Positions 40,679-49,830 of a DNA stretch of 64,000 bases are shown here, in pieces. The translations under genes were made by a program, and so were the position numbers. The DNA comes from Liolophura sinensis (lineage: Eukaryota; Mollusca; Polyplacophora; Chitonida; Chitonidae): contig NC_088300.1 in the NCBI RefSeq assembly GCF_032854445.1, forward strand, positions 62,966,984-63,030,983, in the 5' to 3' direction. The notes below the pieces were generated by a model, which saw only the letters and a list, made by a program, of their open reading frames with translations, had not been told where the DNA came from and did no database searches. The number at the start of each line of letters is the position of its first letter. The stretch's first letter is position 1.

Positions 40679-43600
40679 GGCAGTTGCTCATTAATTATTA
40701 ATTCAATGTTTTTTACCTTATTTAATTTGAATCATCTCTTCAGAACAAAAGAGAATGGGTGTAGTATATATATGTATATAATACACCAGGCCTACATGGA
40801 TGTACACAGCTATGTTTGACATAATTTTATTTGAAAGTTTAGTTCCATAACTTTTATACTTTTATTACATTGTCACACTGTGTGCTACTGTGCTACAATG
40901 AACATAGATCTTAATCATTTTGATTTGAAAATTAACGACCAAGACTTTTATTACATTATAAGATACAAGTGAAATATTCTTGAGGACAGCATAAAATACC
41001 AATAAAATACATAAATAAATACATATATTACATGTTTACAGTGTTAGATTGTGTGCAGTGTTGAGAAGGAAATGGTGCCCTGCACAGAGTCTAATTAATT
41101 TCATGTGAGGATTAACAACCATAAGGTTCATTACATTACTGCAATGTTACACAGTATCCAATACTATGAACAGTATGATACCCACTGAGATATATATACA
41201 TTGTTATAATGTTACACATGCAGTGTGTGTGAGAAAATAAAGTGTGAATGCAGAGATGACTACAAACACCTTGGTTTCATCTAATTAAACACTTTGCATA
41301 TACAATATATCTACAGTAAACTGAGTGATATATGCATGTAATCTTAGAGTCTGGTTTGATTTTATTAATAGTCAAAATGATAAATCTGAGACTTTCTCTC
41401 AGTTATTTATTTATTTATTTATTTGATTGGTGTTTTACACCGTACTCAAGAAAATTTCACTTATACAACGGCGGCCAGCATTATGGTGGGTGGAAAACGG
41501 GCACAGCCTGGGGGAAACCCACGACCATCCGCAGGTTGCTGACAGACCTTCCCACTTACGGCCCGAGAAGAAACCAGCATGAGCTGGACTTGAACTCACA
41601 GCGACCGCATTGGTGAGAGGCTCCTGGGTCATTACGCTGCGCTAGCGTGCTAACCGACTGAGCCACGGAGGCCCCACTTTCTCTCAGCTTGACTTCCACT
41701 TTGTGGTGATACCTGCAGAGAGCACACCCATTTTACCCATAGTTTGGTTGAGTGGACATGTCCAGTGTTACAACCACAAGGACTTCATACACATAGCAAA
41801 GGGTGACAGACATAAAGCTTGTTTGATATGACATGATGTGAAGTCATGTTTTCACACCTTCTAAACAGCATGAAGCATGTATTAGTAATACATATATTCT
41901 GTGGTTACATTCTTAAAGTTTGAAGATCAATAGTGCCTATGCATATGTCACGCAAAACCCTGGAAAACTGTTAGACTAAAAGCATTTGAATCAGGCTTTG
42001 GTAATTAGGTTTACCTAAGTTAGCAGACAGTTTGACAACATGAATACATGTACATGTATTTTCTGTGGCAAGCTACAAGAATTGTGGGCCAGCTCACATT
42101 TTGTTGTGTGCAGATTTGCCGTCTTGCACCTGACCTACTTCTAAGTTTATTAGTAGACCCTGTAAACAAATTGCATGTACTGTTGTGGTACATTTAACTT
42201 ACAGTGTTCCCATAAACAATTGATTATTGATTCTTGCCTGCATCATTTACACGATCGGGTTCAGTCAAAGCATCCAAGTTCATGATGGTACAAATGTGCC
42301 ATACATTTGATGTCATATGCATGTTGTCTGCACATGTACATTTATTGGGAGATACTAACCAGCTGTTGTGCATACAGTACTGTATGGGTGTTGTTATACG
42401 TAGGGTCATAGAGTCATGGCCTTTCTCCCCTCAGTATCTGGTTAACAGCTTGTCATAATTCTGACCCTGCCTATGACTAACCCATTACACAACATATACT
42501 CGTTACATGCACATACATATGTGTCTGCAGTGTGCTAATACCACTGTGTTGAACTGTAGCATTAAAACTATGTACATGTACCAGTAAGTTATGCACATAC
42601 ATGTGCTAAAATGTTTGCTTCAGTTATTTCATACACAAAGAAAAAAAAACTGAGAAGCTCACTCAGGCCTCAGGATGTTATTAAGTAGATTGCATGCTAT
42701 GTGATGCCAATCCTTATCATAACAGTACACTTGGATTTTACAACCATAAGGAATGGATATTGTAACATGGCTGCAAAAAGCAGGTTATACATAGATGTAC
42801 ACATGTATACTTTCATTTCTACAGTAAATGACATTGAATTATGTGATTTAATGGAGCATGGAAAGTAATAAATGTGGCCAAAGAAAAACAAAGACAAAAA
42901 CTGACAGAAATATATTGTAACAAATTGTGCCAAAAGTGTGACAAATGCAAATTGGACCTATTCCAATTTAAATTATTGTTTTACAGACCAAATAAATTTT
43001 TTTTAGTGTCAGAGGAGGGTCTAAAAATAATATTAATAAAACTTGAAAACCATACCAGCAATTTTTCTTGTTGAAGACATTTTTTTTTTTTTGATTGGTG
43101 TTTTACGCAGTACTCAAGAATATTTCACTTATACGCCAGCGGCCAGCGTTATGGTGGGTGGAAACCGGGCAGAGCCCGGGGGAAACCCACGACCATCCGC
43201 AGGTTGCTGGCAGACCTTCCCACGTATGGCCGGAGAGGAAGTCATCATGAGCTGCTCTTGAACTCACAGCGACCGCAATGGTGAGAGGCTAGCGCGCTAA
43301 CCGACTGAGCCACGGGGGCCCCCTGAAGACATATTTGCATGAACAGAAAATCTGGAAAAGCATAAAACATCAAGCTCAGACAAAAGAAAAAAGTGGATTT
43401 TCAGTGTTATTTTCATTCCATTTTTAGATTTTTTTAGTGGCTGAACACCTGAAAAACACATAAATAAAAATGATTTTACCTGACCATCAAAATTTTAATA
43501 TATTTTGATGTACAGTATAAACATGTTTGACGTGCATATGAATAGACTGTGGAACCAACTGCCTGGAAATAATTATACATGTGTATTGAGTGAGTGCTAA

Positions 43601-46600
43601 GGGTTTAACGTCGTACTTAACGATTTTTCAGTCATATGAGGATGGAAGAATCCTTAGAGTGCATGTAATGTGCCTCCTTGTTGCATGACTGAGATGAAGG
43701 CAAGTAAGCCAGCCTCGCTGGAGCCATTTTACTAATATGGGTCAACCAGTCATTGCACTATCCCCTTCATGCTGAACACCAAGCGAGGAAGTTACAGCTT
43801 CCTCTTTTAAAGTCTTAGGTGTGACTCCAACCAGGATTGACCCTGGATCTACTACTCCTGAAGCGGACGCTCCACCAACTGTGCTATCGGGACCGGTCCT
43901 GCATGTATATTGACAATGTGTTTTGTGTGTCATGTGACTAAATGTGACCAATTTAACAAATGTGTTGTGACAATATCTGACAAACAAAGAACTAATACAC
44001 CACATTGTGAACATATCACAAGTGAAGGGGTGACAAACTCAAGTGATCCCTAGCACATACATTTGTACACATTATGGATATGCTTATACATGCACATAAA
44101 TATCAGTGTCACAGGCATTTAAAGTTTTTATTAACAGTTTTTGTTGACAGGCTCTTGAGGAGTGGAGTTGCTTGATTAAGGAGTGGATTATCATGTATTT
44201 TTGTTGGCTGAATCCTGGGTGGTGTTGCCTGATTGCGGAGTTCATAATTATCATGGATTTTTGTTGGCAGAATCCTGGGTGGAGTTGGGACCACGGGAAA
44301 CAGACGGTGTCACATCACATTCAGTTCATCATGGTAACTTAGAAAAACTACTGATAGAGGCTCAGCGGGAGTCCCGGTCTTCTTCACAACAAACCAGCAC
44401 GGCCTCTTCTCTGAGAGGCAGGTAAGCACACTCGTCCTAAAGAGAAAAGATGTTCTGTTTTTACCATACATGTGCATGATTAATATATTGCTGAAAACGT
44501 GTTTCAAGAAATCAATACCTGAGATTTATTAGACAGGACATGGGAAAGGTCTGCTACAATCAGGTGATTCTGATGACCCTTGGTGGCTCAGCTGTTTCAA
44601 GGATCACTCTCAACAGGCCAGTAGTTCATGTCTTCAAGTATAGTTTTCACTGGCACATATATCATACACTTAGCTCTGAACTCAGCTAGGCAGTCTCCTT
44701 GGTCGAGGTCATCGCGGCGCAATGACCCAGGAGGCTCTAACCATGTTAGTTACTTTACCGGCCGTATATGCGAAGGTCTCCCAGCAGCCTGCAGATGGTC
44801 GTGGGTTTCCCCAGGCAGAGCCCAGTTTCATCCCACCATAATGTTGGCCACCATCATAGAAGTGAAATATTTTTGAGTATGGTGTAAAATGCCAATTAAA
44901 TAAATGAATAAATAAATCTAAATTTAAACTGAATTGGTTGTGTGCCCAGCTGCTATAAAGTTGGCTACAGGTTCAGGTTTTGTTGATCAGGAACCTGGTG
45001 AAGAAGTTATTCTCCAGATTTGCCTGGCTTCCTCCTCTCGTAACCATAACCTCTGCCGTATAAATGAAATAATTCATTAGCTGATGTGGCCACTAAGGGG
45101 TCATACATGCCATTGCATATTAATACACACCTATCTAATTTGTTTCTGGGGGCCCTTGGATGCTGAGTGGTCTAAGGCGCTTGCCAGGCGATCACTGTAG
45201 CCTCTCACCAATGAGGGCACAAGCTCGATTCCGGCTCCTGCTGGCTCGACTCTGGCCTTACGTGGGAAAGCCTGCCAGGATAGCTTGCCGAGGCGCGTGG
45301 GTTTCCTCCGAGCATTGCCCATTTTCCACCCACCATAATATACTGGTCACCGTCATATGATCAAAATATTGTTAAGTACAGCGTAAAACAACCAATCAAA
45401 AAAAAAAAAAATTGTTTCTCTCTTCAGTCCAAAAAGCCCCCATAGTCCAAACAATGAACTGGCTCCAAGTGATTTCAGAACAATCCAGGTAAGAGCATTC
45501 ACTTGTGGTTTTTATTATGATAGCAAAGGCTTAAATCACATTCATTGCCTTAATAATTTTGACAGTCATATGGATGTGCCTTATTTCTTTAATGATTAAA
45601 TTGGTTATATTTTACATTTGTCTAATTGTAGTCAGTTTTTCTGCCTATTCACTGCTCCCTTCATTAGTTTCTTGTTTCGTATTATGAGTGAAGATTATGG
45701 TTCTAATTCACTGAATTCAGTTTTTAGTGGGTGGGGGGGGGGGATTTATTACACATGTACATGGGCAAAAATGTTCCCCCAGGTATATTTGCCAGAAAAT
45801 TGTTCTCCATGAATATCAGTGTATATGTGGCTTAAATCATTGATGGTTGGGCTGTATGTCTTTCAGGAGGAGCCAGGTACAGACTGGATCTGGGATTGGT
45901 CAAGTATGCCTACCGCTCAGCCTCCAAGGTCAGTGCATACACATATCTCATGGGCAACTGGACATAAGATTGGATAGAAGATAGGTTACAGTTTCTGTCT
46001 CAAAGGCAGGAGGCACTGGCTCAACCTTACGTTTGTTAATGTCTAAAATTGGTTGTCTTTATATTTCCCTGGTTTGAAACTCAGCATAATAAGGCAGTAG
46101 CCAAAAGTACAGGTGTCACTTACATACTACTGTGACAGGCTGGTGTCATGTATGGTGACCTCACTGTAGGATTACAGTGAGACAGCATTATGACTGCAGC
46201 ATGTAACCTAAAATTTGGCTTGAAAAAGTGATTTTTAGAGCCCCAAAATGTCATGGAATATTAGTTTTGGTGCTGAAACTGATATTTCTCTAGCAGGATA
46301 TCACCTTTTGTCCAAACCAACCTCAGAACGCTGTTTTAAGATGAATAGAACTTTCAGAATCAGGAAAAATGTGCAACTTAGTAGTGGGCAAAATTTTAGG
46401 TCATTTTCCATGTGTCTTCATTGCTGCAAATACACATGGTCTCATTAGACCATGATGACTCGGCAAACAAATGTACATTTTCTTCACATTGGACTTTACA
46501 TGTGTCTCTACAAGTATCTAAAACTGTTCCCAATAGTCGTTAATAGTTGTGGTAATAAACCTTTGTTGATTTTTAAAACCCATAAGTTGTATGTGAAAGA

Positions 46601-47774
46601 CAAGAATGTAATGTTAGCTGTATGATTTGTGGTCTGTTGCAGTGACTGGGGAAGCAGATTTAAGCATCCCAAGAAGAACCGTCTGAGTGTACGTAACACA
46701 AGAGTGATGCAGAACGGAGTGTTTTGTCTGGAGAATCTGCCAACACTTTTGCTCTCCCATGCCGCGTCTTTCTTCCTAGGAGCTGCTGTGTAAGTTCACA
46801 TCACAATTGTTGGTTCTCTTATTGTCACTGGTGTATAGGCTAACAAGACTTTGAATCATGTTTCTCCATATGTTGCGCGTTTAAATTGCGGACACTTACT
46901 TTGGGTTCAGCCACAAGGTGAGTCAAGCGTAAGACTTTAAAACTGGCAGTGGTAGGCCTGGGGTCAGAATCCTGTGGCTGGACTGGGCACCATGCCACCA
47001 TTCCACCCAGCCACAGGATTCTGACCACAGGCCTACAGCTGCCAAATTTCCAGGAAGAAAGCATTGTAAACATGTTTGCGCCATTGAAAAGGACATTATT
47101 AAACTACAATCTTAATATTGTTCTCTTGCTGCGTGAAAGGGAGGTAATCGTTTTTAAGGAGGTAGAATACCATTGTCCCAGTGTGATTGCACAGCAGCAT
47201 TACAGTTTAGTTATTATGACACGTGCATTTTCTCCTTACAAATACATGTAGTTCAAATGAATCACTAGAAATCAATCTGTGCCTGGTGTTAATGGTGTGG
47301 ACATGTAATAGGACCGCACTGAATTACCTCCCTTGAAATAATTCTCCTGGTTAAAAATTGCGGTTTTGGGAGTAAGCTGTTATTAGGTGGGACCTCAGAA
47401 AATGGCAAGGGGTCAGTTTCCAAGATAAAGGGGCATAACTTAGTTGATGACAACTTTGACGAAGTGTTAAGTTGAAAACATCAACTTCATTTATGATCTC
47501 TCAACATTTCTACAACTTTCAAAGGCTGACGTCATGTTTTATTACATTCTTTTGCCGAGAAAATATTTGTCATTGTTGTGTACGTCAAAGTCAATGTCAT
47601 CTAAAAAGGAAGTTAATTCAGAGCAGCCTTATTGAGATTTTATATGTCAGTGTTGGTTATTGTACAGTTCAAGATTTTCTTATGTTCTTATACTGATATC
47701 TCTCTTGCAGAATGCTGGTTTACCTGAAAAAGTACTGTAACTGGGCCACAGTCACACCAGCCACAATGGACTGA
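35177..47774 (+). CDS. BNIP3: BNIP3/NIX-family mitophagy receptor
   Basis: Outer-mitochondrial-membrane autophagy receptor that tethers ATG8/LC3 proteins to mitochondria. Six exons: 35177-35219, 44271-44421, 45428-45488, 45867-45928, 46643-46789, 47711-47774. They join in phase to a 175-residue protein (human BNIP3 is about 194). The LIR motif W17-V-E-L20 is followed by '[18 protein letters not shown]', equivalent to the conserved segment known in NIX as the minimal essential region. A Ser/Pro linker leads to the conserved 'DWIWDWSS' block, then '[17 protein letters not shown]' and the tail-anchor segment '[18 protein letters not shown]' with the Ser144-His145 pair and a small-xxx-Gly motif (S148, G152) used for dimerisation in the family. 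The short C-terminus faces the intermembrane space. Invertebrates usually have one gene ancestral to BNIP3 and BNIP3L; the symbol denotes the family. Confidence 0.95.
37478..37672 (+). mobile_element. tRNA-SINE family A copy
   Basis: Retains part of the head ('gtggttagcataccagcg', 'aataacccaggagcctgg'), the body ('gcggatggtcatgagttttc') and tail 'tcttgagcatggcgtacaac' with AAAT repeats. An internal deletion removes the box B region. Confidence 0.85.
38311..38615 (+). mobile_element. tRNA-SINE family C copy
   Basis: The head 'ggtggcctaatggttagagt' is a good box A context and 'aacctggttcatgtc' a box B-like element. The body 'ccaaagactttaaaatggta', 'gatgcctcgtttagtgctgg' and 'gaactggttggcccgttgtc' follows. 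The AGACTTTAAAA and CCTCG(C/T)TT modules are shared with family B. Confidence 0.7.
39503..39600 (-). mobile_element. tRNA-SINE family A 3' fragment
   Basis: Reverse-oriented tail 'tttatttatgtatttcgttg' and 'ttttacgccatactatagaa' with a body fragment to 'tggtgggaacctgg'. Confidence 0.75.
40634..40677. repeat. TA dinucleotide microsatellite
   Basis: About 22 TA units, preceded by degenerate 'tatgtatatg' units. Confidence 0.95.
40966..41022 (+). mobile_element. tRNA-SINE family A tail
   Basis: 'caagtgaaatattcttgagg', 'acagcataaaataccaa' and AAATACAT repeats; only the last ~55 bases of the family. Confidence 0.6.
41403..41675 (-). mobile_element. Full-length tRNA-SINE family A with TSD
   Basis: On the minus strand it begins 'ggggcctccgtggctcagtc', giving box A ('tggctcagtcggttagc'). 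Box B ('gagttcaagtcc') follows, then the conserved body and a tail 'gagtacggtgtaaaacacca' with (AAAT)n. It is flanked by a perfect 12-bp target-site duplication 'actttctctcag' at 41391-41402 and 41676-41687, so the ends are exact and insertion is recent relative to other copies. Confidence 0.95.
43081..43323 (-). mobile_element. Near full-length tRNA-SINE family A with TSD
   Basis: Same structure as the copy at 41403, ending in a poly-T (poly-A on its own strand) tail. Flanked by the 9-bp duplication 'tgaagacat' at 43072-43080 and 43324-43332. A short deletion lies between box A and box B. Confidence 0.93.
43588..43899 (-). mobile_element. tRNA-SINE family B copy
   Basis: On the minus strand it reads 'ggaccggtcccgatagcaca', 'gttggtggagcgtccgctt' (box A region) and 'agggtcaatcctgg' (box B region). 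Next come 'agactttaaaagaggaagct' and 'cctcgcttggtgttcagcat', and the end 'acgttaaacccttagcactc'. Approximate flanking duplications (catgtgtatt and catgtatatt) are present. The second copy is at 61111-61458. Confidence 0.85.
44137..44290 (+). repeat. Three ~60-bp tandem units across BNIP3 exon 2 acceptor
   Basis: The segment 'tttttgttg[a/g]c...' recurs with a 60-base period ending at 44150, 44210 and 44270, each followed by a related 'ctgggtggagttg' stretch. 'aatcctgggtggtgttg' after 44210 is a near copy of the exon start 'aatcctgggtggagttg'. Only units 1 and 3 retain CAG; unit 2 has CTG. Confidence 0.75.
44271..44421 (+). CDS. BNIP3: BNIP3 exon 2: LIR and MER
   Basis: Acceptor 'ttgttggcag|aa', donor 'ag|gtaagc'. 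It encodes the SWVEL LIR at its very start and '[14 protein letters not shown]', both strongly conserved in BNIP3 and NIX. Confidence 0.95.
44690..44925 (+). mobile_element. tRNA-SINE family A copy in BNIP3 intron 2
   Basis: 'gcgcaatgacccaggaggct', 'cagcctgcagatggtcgtgg', 'tttccccaggcagagccca' and tail 'attaaataaatgaataaata'. The head is partly degraded. Confidence 0.85.
44990..45080 (+). mobile_element. Degenerate family A SINE fragment
   Basis: 'gcctggcttcctcctctcgt' and 'ccgtataaatgaaataattc' resemble the family A body-tail junction with many changes. Confidence 0.4.
45148..45410 (+). mobile_element. tRNA-SINE with Leu/Ser-like head beside BNIP3 exon 3
   Basis: The head 'tgagtggtctaaggcgcttg' resembles the long-variable-arm tRNA (Leu/Ser) box A and 'aagctcgattccggct' a box B. 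The body and tail ('acgtgggaaagcctgcc', 'taagtacagcgtaaaacaac', poly-A) are family A. Flanking duplications are 'aatttgtttct' (45137-45147) and 'aattgtttct' (45410-45419). The right-hand one is the polypyrimidine tract of exon 3. Confidence 0.88.
45428..45488 (+). CDS. BNIP3: BNIP3 exon 3: Ser/Pro linker
   Basis: Acceptor 'tctctcttcag|t', donor 'cag|gtaaga'. It encodes [20 protein letters not shown] plus Q. A SINE ends 17 bases upstream of it. Confidence 0.88.
45867..45928 (+). CDS. BNIP3: BNIP3 exon 4: WIWDW block
   Basis: Acceptor 'tgtctttcag|g', donor 'ag|gtcagt'. It encodes '[15 protein letters not shown]', the Trp-rich signature of the family. Confidence 0.95.
46643..46789 (+). CDS. BNIP3: BNIP3 exon 5: juxtamembrane and TM
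   Basis: Acceptor 'ctgttgcag|t', donor 'gt|gtaagt'. It encodes the basic '[15 protein letters not shown]' region and most of the transmembrane helix. Confidence 0.95.
46944..47044. repeat. Long inverted repeat in BNIP3 intron 5
   Basis: Arms 46944-46981 and 47007-47044 are 38 bases each with three mismatches and an inner 21-bp perfect stem; the loop is 25 bases. 'aagactttaaaa' precedes the left arm, a module also found in the family B and C SINEs. Confidence 0.9.
47137..47334. mobile_element. MITE-like element, 198 bp
   Basis: Bounded by perfect 12-bp inverted repeats, AAGGGAGGTAAT at 47137-47148 and its reverse complement at 47323-47334. No coding capacity. Single copies of the same end motif are at 27846-27857 (reverse) and 49048-49059. 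The target duplication is not obvious. Confidence 0.6.
47711..47774 (+). CDS. BNIP3: BNIP3 exon 6: end of TM and stop
   Basis: Acceptor 'ctcttgcag|a'. It encodes '[10 protein letters not shown]' and a short tail; stop TGA at 47772-47774. Confidence 0.93.
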
Positions 47775-49830
47775 TTAATGGTACACCAATAGGAGGGAAC
47801 AACTGTATGGCGATGAGACAGTGCAAAGATTTCTATGTAACGTCATGTGAATACAGTTTCACTTTCCATATCTGGCCATATGTAATTACTGAGCTTTTGT
47901 GACACTTGCCCATCATGTTCCTGATGATTGTGTGACATGGAGTGTGGGGGTATAATTAACAGGTGCTCTCGGCAGTTCACTGAAAAAGAGAGAGGGGGAA
48001 CTGAGTCATCGATTATGTTGGTGATCTCAAAAGGACTCGCATGGGTGAAGAAGTGACTGATACCAGTACACATACATGTACGTTCTGATTGTATTTGTAA
48101 TTCTTTTAAGATGGTTACTGCTTTTATATAATGATCTGTGTTATGGTTTAACTAGCAAATCTGCATTTGTTGCGTGTATTTGGCCTGGCCTAGGTTTTAC
48201 AGGCTTTATATTCCTCCGATGTCAGTTGTTGTCAGTACTCCTGTGAAATATCAAATCTAAGTTTGTCAGCAGCTTCGATGGATAAAGTATATGACAGCAA
48301 AAGAGACTCTTGGTATTTGGACAGCGTGCAAAGCAGTGGGTTAAGACTAAGCCTGCAATTGATAAAAAATATAAAAATACCTCAAAGATTTTGACATTTA
48401 TAATTCTTCTGATTGCAAAAACCATTGAAAGTGCTTTAGGAAATGGCATACATATTTTAATCTATACACATATTTTATTCTCTGTTTCTATTACGGTATT
48501 CTTTTTATCTACGCAAACAAAAAAAAGCAACACCCAATCTTTCTTCAGTTTTCTTGCTTTTCATCTTGGTTATTTTATTTTTGAAGACACCATATAGTTT
48601 TATAATGAGTTTTTGATTGATAGTGTTTCCAAGGTGCAGAAATCGCTTTGAAAACTTGTAGCTACATGCTGGCAATAAATCTTGACCCGTGAGATGCTAA
48701 TTACATGTTCTTTTGTGAGGCTATCAGTATGTGATTTTAAAGTGTAGTTTCTACATCATCATGTTTAACTGACCTGTGAATAAGCTGGAGTCACCAAACC
48801 TCCTTTACTATACTAGTCACAGATAGAATGCAATATGAAACTTACAGTTTTCAGTGTACATACATGTACATACAGTGCTCTTCAGAAATCCTTTTGCTTT
48901 AAATTACAGTCAAGGCCCTACATGTGTTGTTTACCGTGTAAATGTGTCAGTGCCATTCCTTGTTTTTTTTTTTGTTTTTTTTTTGATATGTAATCTGTTT
49001 GATGCTATTTACTACCTGTTTGGTTTTTAATGAATTGGGTGTGGACAAGGGAGGTAATTGTGAACTGTCTTTGACTGCAGTAGCTTTTACTTCAAACAGA
49101 ATTACATGTATGTGATTTGCACAAACCAAGAATCAAGAAACGTGCACATTGTAGTGGCATTATTTTATCTACTGTTTACTTTCAATGCTGCTATTATATG
49201 ATAAAATATTAGTGACAGCATTTATATGCTGTTGAAGCCTTACTGACAGGACGCTGTTGTTCTCAGTAGCCGGCAACAGTTGAAAGGGGAAAAAAAGGAG
49301 GAAGACTCTGATACTGCAACAACCCTATGTAAAATCCACTACTTCCTTGTTAAGAAACATATTTCGCGCTTTTCGAATGCTAGTGGTATTTTAATGGATG
49401 CCTAGTTGACCCAGGGAAAAGGTTGTCATTCTGCTAGTACTCACCATGTATGTGTATGAAAAGGTTTGTTGGGACTAATTGTCTGTGGAAAGGCTTGTGA
49501 TATTATATAAGTGATATATGCTGCCTTTTTCTGCTTGCTTTAGTGTATTTAGATTGTACAGAAAATTAGAAGGTAACGATAAAGTCTCTCTCAGCTTGTT
49601 TACACTTATTTAATGCCATAGGTTTGCTAATAGTTGTGAACTTAAAGAGGAGTAGCTCAGTGGAAAGGAGGTGGAAAAGGTCTATTTTATATTCACTGTA
49701 TTGGTAAAGCTGCAGTTTGCACTATTTCCATTAGTGTTATACAATTTAGTGTACATTGAATAACATATCCATGTGGCAGTCCACATTATTAAAATACATT
49801 GTGAAATAAAGGCTTCCTAATTTAGCATTC
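47775..49830 (+). other. Probable BNIP3 3' UTR and downstream
   Basis: AT-rich non-coding sequence with AATAAA at 48674-48679 and 49805-49810, either of which could end the BNIP3 transcript. No gene is seen. Confidence 0.4.

Larger units (their letters stand above)
35220..44270 (+). other. BNIP3 intron 1
   Basis: A 9.05-kb intron. No nested gene was recognised. It holds SINE copies of at least three families, a 44-bp TA tract, a 16-bp perfect palindrome at 37045-37060 and, at its 3' end, the 60-bp tandem repeat overlapping exon 2. Confidence 0.75.

Noticed and set aside
41435-41632. Open frames on both strands within SINE copies (also 43043-43261, 55458-55658)
   Set aside because: They translate the shared SINE body; not genes.
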